This document shows positions 14,390 through 22,076 of a DNA stretch of 28,680 nt, piece after piece. Source of the DNA: a virus. Where the stretch lies: IMG/VR virus record IMGVR_UViG_3300019132_000067, positions 1 to 28,680 of that record; one strand, 5' to 3'. The notes under the pieces were generated by a model. That model worked only from the letters and a program-made list of their open reading frames with translations, did not search any database and was not told where the DNA came from. Position 1 is the first letter of the stretch. Each line of letters opens with the position of its first letter. Position numbers and translations under genes: made by a program.

Positions 14390-15103
14390 ATGGCGAGCGC
14401 TAAAGGCGCGCGGAGGGCTGCAATTTGGGGCACGCAACAGCTCCAGCAGAACGAGCCGCGCATTCTAGGGGAACTCGATAAGGGGTTCGACTACGCCAAG
14501 GGGCAATACGGGGCGGCGGATACCTATTACCAGCCCTACGCCGAGCAATATGGGCGCGGCTCCGTCCTCTATGGCGATGCCAGCGGCATCAATGGGGCCG
14601 AGGGCGCACAGAGGGCCACGCAAGCTTTCCAGGCCGGTCCCGGCTATCAGTGGGCCATGGACCAGGGAATGCAAGCCCTGAACCGCCGCAGGGCCGCTGG
14701 AGGCATGTTGAACAGCGGCAATGCCGATACCGATGCGATCCAGTTCGGGCAGGGCCTTGCCAACCAGCGCTGGGATCAGTGGCTTGCGAACTTGGGGCAG
14801 CTCGATCAGCGCGGACTTGCCACGGCTGGCGCGCGTGCCGGTATGACAACCCGGCTGGGCGATCTCGGCATGGGCCATTACGGGCAGCGCGCCGGCATCA
14901 TGGACGAAAACGTGCGTGACATCGTGGGGCTTGGCGTGGGGGCTTTCAAAGCGGGCGATCAAGCGAAAGCCGCGAACGAGCAGATGCGTATGGGCGCGAT
15001 CAACCTGGGCATGCAGATCCTTGGCAACGGGATTGCTGGCGGGGGCGGCGGAGGCGGCGGAGGCGGCGGTTTCGCTGCCTTGAGCAAGCTTTTCGGAGGG
15101 TAG
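14390..15103 (+). CDS. Ejection (DNA transfer) protein, P22 gp7 position
   Basis: A 237-residue protein similar in length to P22 gp7 (229) and in the same position before two larger ejection proteins. 'GPGYQWAMDQGMQALNRRRA', then 'AAGGMLNSGNADTDAIQFG', is a signature I associate with phage internal virion / DNA transfer proteins. The C-terminus has a run of 11 glycines (residues about 217-227), encoded by a GGCGGA-type repeat near 15040-15070, then 'FAALSKLFGG'. AAGGGA precedes ATG 14390. The protein is expected inside the capsid and to be ejected with DNA. Confidence 0.75.
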   Translation: MASAKGARRAAIWGTQQLQQNEPRILGELDKGFDYAKGQYGAADTYYQPYAEQYGRGSVLYGDASGINGAEGAQRATQAFQAGPGYQWAMDQGMQALNRRRAAGGMLNSGNADTDAIQFGQGLANQRWDQWLANLGQLDQRGLATAGARAGMTTRLGDLGMGHYGQRAGIMDENVRDIVGLGVGAFKAGDQAKAANEQMRMGAINLGMQILGNGIAGGGGGGGGGGGFAALSKLFGG

Positions 15104-15106
15104 TTG

Positions 15107-17002
15107 ATGGCGCTGCGCATCTATGACCTGAGCACGAACTACCCCGACTATTTCGGGATGCTGTCTCAGATTGGGCAAACGGTTACCAGTGGGTTCGATA
15201 AGGCGCGGAAGAACGCCCAGGAAGGCGAGGCCGCTCAGCTCCTCAGTGAGCTTGCCGGTCAGCCCCAAACGGCTTCCGCTTCGGATGCAACTGGAGGCGT
15301 GACCACGCTTGCCAGCCTTGGTCAGAGCACCCCGCAGCAGCAGGGCTATAACGCCTCCGGCAAGATGCCCTCTTTCGTGGAGCGTCAGGGGGCAACCCCG
15401 TCGCTGGATCTCGCCGGACTGTTTACGGAAGCGGAGCGGCGCTATGCTCTGCCAAACGGCTATCTGTCGCGCACCGCCTCTATCGAGAGCCGCAACGATC
15501 CGAACGCGCGCAATCCCAACTCTTCGGCCGAGGGCCTGTTTCAGTTCACGGATCGCACGGCGCGCGGCTATGGCCTGAACAACAAGTTCGACCCGGTTGC
15601 AAGCACGGATGCGGCGGGTCGTCTCGCTGCGGACAATCGGGCTGCTCTCAAGCGCGCTCTTGGCCGTGATCCGACGCCTGGCGAGCTTTATCTTGCCCAT
15701 CAGCAGGGCGCGGGCGGGGCAATCAAGTTGCTCAGCAACCCGAATGCGCGGGCCGTGGATGTCGTGGGGCAAGATGCCGTTCACCTGAATGGCGGCGATC
15801 CCAACATGACCGCCCAACAGTTCGCCGGCCGGTGGATCAGCAAGTTGGATGGACGCGCGGACGCTCCGGCTCCCGGCGCTCAACCGGCGCAATTCCAAGT
15901 GCCGGGGCAGGCGGGCCTTCCGGGCTCGGCCGTAGGCAACGGCCAGATCCGCCCCGATTTGATCCGCCGTCTTGCCGCTAATCCGTATACGCGGGAGCTG
16001 GCAAGCAAACTGATCACCCAGCAACTCAGTCCGCAGGGGCAATACAGCCTGACGACTGTTGGCGATCAGGCCGTACGGTTCAACCAGAGGACCGGGGCGG
16101 TTGAGGTCGTGCCGGGCATCACGAAGCCAAATATCGAGGTAAAGGAGGTGAATGGGCGGCTTGTGGCAGTCGATAAGTCCAATCTGTCCACGCGCGACGT
16201 AACGCCTGACGGTCTCCCGCAGGCCATGTTTAATGGCAACAGCGTTGACGCTCAGGCTCTGAACTATCTGGTCCAGTCCGGCCAATTGACTCGCGAACAG
16301 GCAGCACAGGTTGCCGCTGGAAAGACGATCACAGGTCCGAATGGGGAGATCTTGTTTGCGCCTCCGGCCGCTCTTGTTGGCGGTGTATCCGGTGGCCCGC
16401 AAATGCAGCCACAGCAGCCTCCCGAAGGCCCCACTGCGCAATCCTCTGCCGCGCAACCTGGCTTGGTGCAGCTGACTGCACCGAAGGCGGAAAAGCCCAC
16501 TGATGGACAATCCACCACAGCACTTTATGCCAGACGCGCGAAGGAGGCCGACCAGGTTCTGAGCGGCACCGAGGATGTGGGAAAGAGTAGCTGGGAGAAC
16601 ATCAAGTCAGCCGTTCCCAAGGTGGGGAACCACTTGGTCAGCGAGGACTTTCAGAAATTTGAGCAAGCGCAACGCAACTTCATCAACGCCCTTCTTCGTA
16701 AGGAGTCCGGCGCTGTTATTGGCCCGGAAGAATTTGACAACGCACGGAAGCAATACTTCCCACAACCCGGTGATAGCGATGCGGTTCTCGTTCAGAAACG
16801 ACAGAACCGCCAAACGGCTATTGAAGAGCTTACCAAAGCGGCTGGTCCTGCCATGCCACGTCAGCCATTGCCGACCGGCGTGACTGCGGCGCAGGCCCTA
16901 GCCGAAGCAAAAGGGGCTTACGCCAAGGCAACCCCGCAGCAAAAAGCCGCCATTCGGCAACGCCTGCAATCCTGGGGTATTGACCCATCGAGGCTCGACT
17001 AA
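15107..17002 (+). CDS. Ejection protein with lytic transglycosylase (SLT) domain, P22 gp20 position
   Basis: A 631-residue internal virion protein. Residues about 103-250 form a lytic transglycosylase-like domain: 'LPNGYLSRTASIESRNDPNA' (catalytic Glu127), 'SSAEGLFQFTDRTARGYGL', 'PGELYLAHQQGAGGAIKLL'. It would open the peptidoglycan during DNA entry. The rest is Gln/Ala/Pro-rich with a charged helical C-terminus ('QTAIEELTKAAGP', 'AYAKATPQQKAAIRQRLQSW'). I chose ATG 15107, 7 bases after GGAGGG, over the TTG at 15104. The stop overlaps the next start. The enzymatic domain appears to be absent from P22 gp20, so the equivalence is positional. Confidence 0.85.
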   Translation: MALRIYDLSTNYPDYFGMLSQIGQTVTSGFDKARKNAQEGEAAQLLSELAGQPQTASASDATGGVTTLASLGQSTPQQQGYNASGKMPSFVERQGATPSLDLAGLFTEAERRYALPNGYLSRTASIESRNDPNARNPNSSAEGLFQFTDRTARGYGLNNKFDPVASTDAAGRLAADNRAALKRALGRDPTPGELYLAHQQGAGGAIKLLSNPNARAVDVVGQDAVHLNGGDPNMTAQQFAGRWISKLDGRADAPAPGAQPAQFQVPGQAGLPGSAVGNGQIRPDLIRRLAANPYTRELASKLITQQLSPQGQYSLTTVGDQAVRFNQRTGAVEVVPGITKPNIEVKEVNGRLVAVDKSNLSTRDVTPDGLPQAMFNGNSVDAQALNYLVQSGQLTREQAAQVAAGKTITGPNGEILFAPPAALVGGVSGGPQMQPQQPPEGPTAQSSAAQPGLVQLTAPKAEKPTDGQSTTALYARRAKEADQVLSGTEDVGKSSWENIKSAVPKVGNHLVSEDFQKFEQAQRNFINALLRKESGAVIGPEEFDNARKQYFPQPGDSDAVLVQKRQNRQTAIEELTKAAGPAMPRQPLPTGVTAAQALAEAKGAYAKATPQQKAAIRQRLQSWGIDPSRLD

Positions 17003-18756
17003 TGCCCGGACTTTTTGACGACATTATGCGGGAGCAGGCCGCAAGCGAGCCCACTGCCGCACCTCCGAATGCCGGCGGTGGCTTGTTTGATGATATTATG
17101 GCGGTACAGCCGCAGCCCTCACAGCCTGCGCCGCGCGTGATCGAGGATTTCACAGACCCGACATCACGGCTCTACAGCCAGCGCCACGGCGGATCGTTCG
17201 TGACCGGCTTGTTTGACGGCATCAAGAAGCTGGTCACGGACCCCGCGCGAGCGGCCACGGGCGAGCTACAGGTATGGGACCCCGTAACCGGGCATGTCTC
17301 GGACGAAGCTGTGGAGAGCGGGTTCAATGCTGCCGCGTTTGCGAACCCTGTTGCGCCGCGCGGACTTGTGCCAACAGTAAAAGCTCCGCCTGTTGCCGCC
17401 CATCCCAAAGGGGGCGGCGAGGTTGCGGAGGCCGCCGCACGGCTCAGTCAGGAGGGCTCGCCCGTCAACGTCCCGCGTGGTGTCGCTTCCGACCGGGCTG
17501 CTGTCCAAGCGCTGTACCAGCGCGGGCGGCAGGTGCCGGGCGCAACAGAGGTTATCACGAAATCTCTCGACGATTTCTACAAGGGCGTTGAGACCAAGGT
17601 GGACGAAGTCGCGGCGCGGGCCGCTGGTGGCGAGGTCAAGGACCCAGCAACGTTAGGCGCTTCCGTTCGCACATCGGTGGAAAAGGCAATTGAGGGAGCC
17701 GAAGCCAAGGGGGATGAAGCTTTCGCCATCATGCGGCGTGCCATCGACCCGGAGATGCCGGTGCATGCTCTCACAGATGATGTTGCTAAGACGTTGAATT
17801 ATGTCATGGCGGAGCGCTCCGCAGCTGGAGAGCGCGGAATTGCGGACCAGCTTACGCCGACATTTAACATTTTGACTGACCCGAAGGGTGTTTCCTTCAA
17901 CGGGCTCCAGCGCGCACGCTCTCAAGTGGGTCGCGCTATTCAGTGGGACGAGGCGCGCGGCGGCATGGTCGCGGGCGATCTCAAGCGGGTTTACGGAGCT
18001 TTGACGCAGGCGATGGAGACGGCGGCGCGGGCTTCTGCGAAGAATGACCCGGATGCTGCTGTCAGTCTTCTTAAAGCGGCCGATGCACGCTTTGCCAAGA
18101 TGAGCGCCGACAATAAAGTGCTCCGATCCGTTCTCCGTCCAGACGCCGATGAGGGGCTTGTCAATTCGCTGATCAGTATGGCCTCCAGCAAGAGCGGCAA
18201 TATCCGCAAACTCAGCCAGACGCTGCACGAGATGGGGCCGGATGCGATCAACGATCTTACCGCGTTCGTGGTCCAGGGTCTCGGTCGCAACCGCAAAGGA
18301 GAGTTTTCGCCCAATGCTTTTGAGACAAATTGGGCCTCTCTGAGCCCGGCTGGGAAGTCGCTTCTGTTCCGTGATAAGGCCGTGCGTCAAGCGCTTGAAG
18401 ATCTCGCGACAGTCGCGAAGCGCATGGCCGAAACTCAACGGAAATTTGCAAATTCGTCCAACACAGCGGGCAATTTGGGCGCTGGGGCGACTGCCGCGGG
18501 TCTTTTCGTTGACCCTGTGACCACCATCGCGACCTTGATTGGCGCAAACGGCATGGCACGCATCCTCTCAAAACCTGCAACAGCTCGGGCAGCGGCCCGA
18601 TATGCGAAGACGCTGGAGGCTTTGTCTAAATCAAGATCACCGGAAGTTGCCGCGCGATTAGAAAAAGCGCAGCTTCAATTCCTGGCAACGGTGGAGCGAG
18701 CGGGCATTGTCGCCGTCAACGATAATTCGGCTATTCAGGCAGCTTCCGGGCAATAG
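17002..18756 (+). CDS. Large ejection protein, P22 gp16 position
   Basis: A 584-residue protein in the place of P22 gene 16 (609 residues). The N-terminus carries three copies of a short motif, GLFDDI at 3-8, GLFDDI at 27-32 and GLFDGI at 69-74, separated by Pro/Ala-rich linkers. The middle is helical and charged. A Gly/Ala/Val-rich hydrophobic region near 470-510 ('AGNLGAGATAAGLFVDPVTT', 'IATLIGANGMARI') could insert in membranes, as expected of a protein that forms the DNA conduit. The last 26 bases overlap a convergent leftward gene. No enzyme motif is visible. Confidence 0.72.
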   Translation: MPGLFDDIMREQAASEPTAAPPNAGGGLFDDIMAVQPQPSQPAPRVIEDFTDPTSRLYSQRHGGSFVTGLFDGIKKLVTDPARAATGELQVWDPVTGHVSDEAVESGFNAAAFANPVAPRGLVPTVKAPPVAAHPKGGGEVAEAAARLSQEGSPVNVPRGVASDRAAVQALYQRGRQVPGATEVITKSLDDFYKGVETKVDEVAARAAGGEVKDPATLGASVRTSVEKAIEGAEAKGDEAFAIMRRAIDPEMPVHALTDDVAKTLNYVMAERSAAGERGIADQLTPTFNILTDPKGVSFNGLQRARSQVGRAIQWDEARGGMVAGDLKRVYGALTQAMETAARASAKNDPDAAVSLLKAADARFAKMSADNKVLRSVLRPDADEGLVNSLISMASSKSGNIRKLSQTLHEMGPDAINDLTAFVVQGLGRNRKGEFSPNAFETNWASLSPAGKSLLFRDKAVRQALEDLATVAKRMAETQRKFANSSNTAGNLGAGATAAGLFVDPVTTIATLIGANGMARILSKPATARAAARYAKTLEALSKSRSPEVAARLEKAQLQFLATVERAGIVAVNDNSAIQAASGQ

Positions 18757-18961
18757 GGGAGCGCCTCAGGAGCGGCCTTAAAACATCGCCCAACAGAAGA
18801 AGCCCGGCCCCCATCAACGTGGCGCAACTTATAACAACCATCGTCCGGGGATTCTCCCCGGACGGTAAAATCGTAAAGTGACTGACCAGGAAGTAAGCAC
18901 CGATGCCGAGTAGCGCCGACCCAAGTGCTAGGCAAACTGATAGTCGGATCATCTGTTTCAT
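18731..18961 (-). CDS. Two-helix membrane protein, 76 aa
   Basis: ATG 18961 gives 76 residues with hydrophobic helices at about 5-27 ('IRLSVCLALGSALLGIGAYF') and 42-60 ('VVISCATLMGAGLLLLGDV'), then a basic tail 'RPLLRRSPIARK'. A TTG at 19012 could add 17 residues but would overlap the upstream lipoprotein gene. There is no good Shine-Dalgarno, so expression may depend on coupling to the lipoprotein gene 25 bases upstream. It is the last gene of the leftward cassette and its 3' end overlaps the ejection gene tail to tail. Its slot corresponds to the P22 region holding sieA. Confidence 0.6.
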   Translation of the reverse strand: MKQMIRLSVCLALGSALLGIGAYFLVSHFTILPSGENPRTMVVISCATLMGAGLLLLGDVLRPLLRRSPIARKLPE

Positions 18962-18986
18962 TTGATCTATGTTATGTCCAGCGGAC

Positions 18987-19415
18987 TTAATAACACGATA
19001 CGGTCTGGCCAACGCGACTGCATCTGATGGGAGCTGATGCAGCTTCCTGGGCGGCTACAGCTCTACGCGCAATGCCCCTGCGTTCCATCTCGCTAACTAG
19101 GCGATGGTTCGCTTCTGCTTCTGCGAGTTCCGCTTGCGCAGCGGTCATCTCACCTCGGTCAACTTTCTCCGCAATAGCTGTCCGCGTAGCAAATTTGACG
19201 TTCCAAAGATCGGGGTAATGCCCCTGAACCTGAGCAAGGGGGGCTTCCGCAGCATTAAGGCATCTGGCCGCATCGACCCACGTTCTGAATTTCCCGGCTT
19301 GGGCATTGGCTCGGCACTCGGCTCTTGCGCCATCTACGCCGGCGCGGATTTCGGCATTCCGCGAAACACACCCGGACAGCATGATAGCGAGCGCCACCGC
19401 AGTAATTGCTCGCAT
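18987..19415 (-). CDS. Secreted lipoprotein of unknown function, 142 aa
   Basis: ATG 19415 has GGGGGGAG just upstream. The N-terminus is a lipoprotein signal: basic start, hydrophobic 'ITAVALAIMLSGC' with lipobox L-S-G-C and lipidated Cys16. The mature part is helical and charged ('NLWDV...' type region near the middle, 'EMTAAQAELAEAEANHRLVS'), with paired cysteines in the early part and near the end ('RCSRVGQTVSC'), so disulphides in the periplasm are likely. It lies between two small membrane proteins in a leftward cassette. It could mediate superinfection exclusion or be a spanin-like subunit; the distance from the lysis genes argues for the former. Confidence 0.75.
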   Translation of the reverse strand: MRAITAVALAIMLSGCVSRNAEIRAGVDGARAECRANAQAGKFRTWVDAARCLNAAEAPLAQVQGHYPDLWNVKFATRTAIAEKVDRGEMTAAQAELAEAEANHRLVSEMERRGIARRAVAAQEAASAPIRCSRVGQTVSCY

Positions 19416-19454
19416 GAATACTCCCCCCAAGAAGCGGGGTAACCTTAGCAGTTC

Positions 19455-19721
19455 TCAATTATGAGTCGAGTGGCGCAAGCTCTCGCCGTGCGGCTCACTT
19501 ACCTTGGAGCGGCGGAAGCGGGCCGCAATAGCCCCGGCCAGTCGCGATAAAACAAACAGCAGGAAGGAAACGATCAGGGCGAAGGCAAAGCCCAGCATGG
19601 CTACGGCCGGTCCATCGCCAAACCGCTGGGGACCGAGGTATCCACTCTGGTGCAACCAAATGGCTCCCATGTACCCTGCGAAGAACAGGGCGAAGAACAG
19701 CCATTTGGGGAGGCGCGTCAT
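19455..19721 (-). CDS. Two-helix membrane protein, 88 aa
   Basis: ATG 19721 (AAAGG upstream) is preferred over a longer frame to 19787 that starts with polar, unlikely sequence. Helices lie at about 7-23 ('WLFFALFFAGYMGAIWL') and 39-59 ('AVAMLGFAFALIVSFLLFVL'), followed by a basic segment 'RLAGAIAARFRRSK' and a polar tail. It is encoded between the Doc toxin and the lipoprotein, 39 bases before the latter. Holin-like topology is possible, but a standard holin is encoded beside the endolysin at 24190. An exclusion or envelope-modifying role is more likely by context. Confidence 0.6.
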   Translation of the reverse strand: MTRLPKWLFFALFFAGYMGAIWLHQSGYLGPQRFGDGPAVAMLGFAFALIVSFLLFVLSRLAGAIAARFRRSKVSEPHGESLRHSTHN

Positions 19722-19791
19722 GCTTGAACCTTTGGTCCGCCACGGGGAATATGGCGGCAAGCGTGGCTGAGCGCAACTGGAGTCCAAGCGG

Positions 19792-20205
19792 CTAGTCCGC
19801 CACGTAATCGGCTAACTCCGCGATGAATATCTGCATGGTTTTGGTAAAGGACGCTTCGGAGATTTCCCCATTGATCACTTGGAGCACTAATTCACCGAAG
19901 AGTTCAGTATCAGCTACAGTGAGCATGTAGCCGTTCATCTCCAAGAACATCACTGCAGCGATAAAGCCGGCCCGCTTGTTGCCTTGTTCAAAGGCATGGT
20001 TGCGCGCGATACCGAAAAGCAAGGTGGTGGCGAGCGCAAGGATGTCCTGCTCGCCACCATACAGGTAGTGGTAGCGCGGCTTATTCACCGCACTATCCAA
20101 TAGCTCTGGGCTTCGGAGGTTAAACGGCTCACCTGTCTGAGCAACCGCGTCGCGGCAGATCTCTATGACCTCCTCAACAGGAAGCCACAGAGGCTCATTT
20201 GGCAA
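19792..20205 (-). CDS. doc: Doc-type (Fic-fold) toxin, death-on-curing family
   Basis: Contains the Fic/Doc active-site motif 'NHAFEQGNKRAGF' (His70, Asn76, Lys77, Arg78), within the alphaproteobacterial Doc variant HxFEQGNKRxGF, plus 'RSPELLDSAVNKPRYHYLYG' at 31-50, the flap region. Doc kinases phosphorylate EF-Tu and halt translation. No ATG lies at a sensible place; TTG 20205 gives 137 residues beginning 'PNEPLWLPVEEVIEI', which aligns with normal Doc starts and overlaps the antitoxin end by 11 bases. A longer frame to 20292 would overlap the antitoxin fully. Coupled translation after the antitoxin fits a toxin-antitoxin operon. Confidence 0.88.
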   Translation of the reverse strand: MPNEPLWLPVEEVIEICRDAVAQTGEPFNLRSPELLDSAVNKPRYHYLYGGEQDILALATTLLFGIARNHAFEQGNKRAGFIAAVMFLEMNGYMLTVADTELFGELVLQVINGEISEASFTKTMQIFIAELADYVAD

Positions 20206-20368
20206 GATGGGCGAGTACCTTCGGGAAACGAGCCATCGCCTTCTTGCGAAGGGCGGCGTAATCAACAGGCCCACTTTGCGGCTTCGCGACAAGCACCTGC
20301 TTCGCGACCGCGTGCTCGCCGTGGGCCGCAGGACGGCTATCGACGATCACTTGCTTGCGCGCCAGCAT
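20195..20368 (-). CDS. Antitoxin of the Doc pair (Phd-like role)
   Basis: ATG 20368 is preceded by AAGGAG at ideal spacing and gives 57 residues. The C-terminal stretch 'VDYAALRKKAMARFPKVLAH' matches the short antitoxins found with this Doc subfamily, whose C-terminal helix blocks the toxin active site. The N-terminus is basic ('MLARKQVIVDSR'). A longer start at 20416 is possible. It is the first gene of the leftward cassette, directly before doc. No classic Phd/YefM DNA-binding fold is evident at this length, so autoregulation may differ from P1 Phd/Doc. Confidence 0.75.
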   Translation of the reverse strand: MLARKQVIVDSRPAAHGEHAVAKQVLVAKPQSGPVDYAALRKKAMARFPKVLAHLAK

Positions 20369-20437
20369 GGGTGGCTCCTTGGGGCTCTTAGGGTTTTTGT
20401 CGCCGGGCTTGCGCATAGCGCCAGTCCAACGCAGGGG

Positions 20438-20466
20438 ATGATGAACTGTTCCATCTAACTTGGCAA
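20438..20466 (-). promoter_or_regulatory. Possible promoter of toxin-antitoxin cassette
   Basis: On the minus strand TTGCCA (complement of 20461-20466, 5 of 6) and CATCAT (complement of 20438-20443, 4 of 6) are separated by 17 bases. The start point would be near 20431, about 60 bases before the antitoxin ATG 20368. It is the only reasonable promoter seen upstream of the leftward cassette. Confidence 0.4.
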
Positions 20467-20560
20467 TAAGGCTTAACAGTGGCCGAGCCGTGTGAGACGG
20501 GCGGGGCATATGCACCCAAAGCGCACCGGGCGCAAGGGTGGTTTGGCATCATGTTGATCA

Positions 20561-20590
20561 AAGGCTCGCTTCGGCGGGCCTTTTTCTTTT
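20561..20590 (+). terminator. Intrinsic-terminator-like hairpin before first tail fibre gene
   Basis: A stem of 9 bp (20561-20569 with 20574-20582, one G-U pair) with TTCG loop, followed by TTTTTCTTTT. The T-tract runs almost into the ribosome site GGAG at 20591-20594 of the fibre gene starting at 20605. Confidence 0.7.
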
Positions 20591-20604
20591 GGAGAACCGC
20601 CGGC

Positions 20605-21747
20605 ATGGCAACTCTTTGGCCGCTCTCACACACGGTCATCTTCGACCTGAACGGGCAGATCGCACGGGGTGCGCTCGTTTACTTCTACGACAGCGGGACC
20701 ACGACACCGCGCACCGTTTATGCCGATAGCGCCTTAACAACACCTCGGACCCATCCGGTTGTTGCCGATGCGGTTGGGCGCTTCCCGGCCATCTTCCTGC
20801 CTTACGGGGACTACCGCGCCCGTGTGACCGACGCGAGCGGCGTTTTGATCTTCGACACAGATGCGATCAGCAATCCTGCCCCTCCCGACGATGGCGGCGG
20901 CTCAGGCATTGTCGTTTCCATAGAGCAGATCTTTCAAACCGGCGATGCGCTGTTTCTGGAGAAAACAGGCACACGCAACGGATGGGTTCGAGACAACGGG
21001 CGCACCATTGGCAATGCGGCCTCTGGTGCAACAGAGCGGGCCAACGCCGACTGCGCCAATCTCTTCGCGTGGTACTGGAACAACTTTTCCGACAGCATTT
21101 GCCCGGTTTCAGGCGGACGCGGCGGAAGTGCAGCGGCAGACTTCGCCGCCAACAAAACCATTCAAACCCTCGACAAACGAGGCCGCGCCGCAGTCGGTCT
21201 CGACGATATGGGCAACAGCCCGGCGAACCGCATTCAACGCTCTACCACGATCAACACGACCAACGGATCAACAAGCGTCACTGTCGCATCCGTCGCCGGT
21301 ATCGTGCCCGGCATGTACGTGATCTCTGCCAATATTCCGGCCGGAGCCACGATCACGGCCATATCGGGAGCGACGCTCACCTTGTCGCAGGCCGCGACGG
21401 CAACGGCATCCAGCACGGCGGCCCGGTTCTCGCTGTTCCGTGATGCTCAAGTGCCAGGGTACAGCGCGGGCGGCGATACCCATGCTCTCGTTTTGAATGA
21501 GATCCCGGCCCACAATCACGGCGGCACGACAGGGCATGCAGGATCGCACAACCACAACTACACGGGCAGCACGAACAACACCGTGGTGGGGGTCGGTTCT
21601 GGAGCGAATCCAGCCGGACCAGTCTCTACAGGCAACGTCACATCCACCGCGCCCGACCACAGCCACACCATTGCTTCGGCAGGCGGCGGGCACCCCCACA
21701 ACAACCTCCAGCCCAGCATTCTCGGGACTTGGTATCGGAAACTTTGA
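20605..21747 (+). CDS. Tail fibre with head-binding-like N-terminus and His-rich collar C-terminus
   Basis: A 380-residue receptor-binding protein. ATG 20605 with GGAG upstream is chosen; an in-frame GTG at 20479 would read through the terminator stem. Residues about 10-85 ('FDLNGQIARGALVYFYDSGT', 'PVVADAVGRFPAIFLPYGDY') resemble the tail-attachment domain of podoviral fibres. Residues 125-210 are collar-like ('GWVRDNGRTIG', 'LDKRGRAAVGLDDMG'). At 215-275 a Thr/Val/Ala-rich beta segment interrupts the collar. The end is rich in His pairs ('IPAHNHGGTTGHAGSHNHNY', 'DHSHTI'), like metal-binding collar tips in T4 short fibres. It sits where P22 has gene 9. Confidence 0.85.
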   Translation: MATLWPLSHTVIFDLNGQIARGALVYFYDSGTTTPRTVYADSALTTPRTHPVVADAVGRFPAIFLPYGDYRARVTDASGVLIFDTDAISNPAPPDDGGGSGIVVSIEQIFQTGDALFLEKTGTRNGWVRDNGRTIGNAASGATERANADCANLFAWYWNNFSDSICPVSGGRGGSAAADFAANKTIQTLDKRGRAAVGLDDMGNSPANRIQRSTTINTTNGSTSVTVASVAGIVPGMYVISANIPAGATITAISGATLTLSQAATATASSTAARFSLFRDAQVPGYSAGGDTHALVLNEIPAHNHGGTTGHAGSHNHNYTGSTNNTVVGVGSGANPAGPVSTGNVTSTAPDHSHTIASAGGGHPHNNLQPSILGTWYRKL

Positions 21748-21757
21748 GGAGGCGCGC

Positions 21758-22072
21758 ATGTTCACGGGAACCCTGCCGCCCATTTCACCGGGTGAGACCT
21801 ACGAGGAAACACTTGAGCTGATCGGGGATGACGACGCCCCGGTCTCGAAAGCCTTTCTCGACGCTTGCACGGTCGATGTGGTGCTGCTCGATCAGAATGC
21901 CTGCCCGATCATGACGGGCGCGGCCTCCAGCCCGGCGGACGGCATTCTCATTCTCACACTGCCATCAACCTCCAGCTTGCGTCCAGGACTGCCGCGCCTG
22001 TGCGTGCGCCTGACCAAAGATGGCGTGACCGACACTCTTCTGAGCGCCGCGCTGCCGATTACCCAAGGATAA
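21758..22072 (+). CDS. Small tail-fibre-module protein of unknown function, 104 aa
   Basis: ATG 21758 is preceded by GAGGAGG. The beta-rich sequence begins 'MFTGTLPPISPGETYEETLE' and includes 'VDVVLLDQNACPIMTG' and 'ILILTLPSTSSL', like a small immunoglobulin-type domain. It lies between two fibre genes and may be a fibre-associated or adaptor protein. No family is recognised. Confidence 0.65.
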   Translation: MFTGTLPPISPGETYEETLELIGDDDAPVSKAFLDACTVDVVLLDQNACPIMTGAASSPADGILILTLPSTSSLRPGLPRLCVRLTKDGVTDTLLSAALPITQG

Positions 22073-22076
22073 ACTC

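Noticed and set aside
15040-15070. GGCGGA-type repeat as a possible separate repeat element
   Set aside because: It encodes the glycine run of the 237-aa ejection protein in frame and has no other copies in the window; it is simple-sequence coding, not a mobile or CRISPR element.
14465-16510. A 681-codon open frame on the minus strand
   Set aside because: It is antisense to two convincing ejection protein genes with ribosome sites and domain matches. The translation is Arg/Leu/His-rich without recognisable domains, as expected of a GC-rich shadow frame.
20479-20604. GTG-started N-terminal extension of the first tail fibre
   Set aside because: It would translate through the terminator stem at 20561-20582. 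ATG 20605 has a proper GGAG, and the family-typical domain begins just after it.
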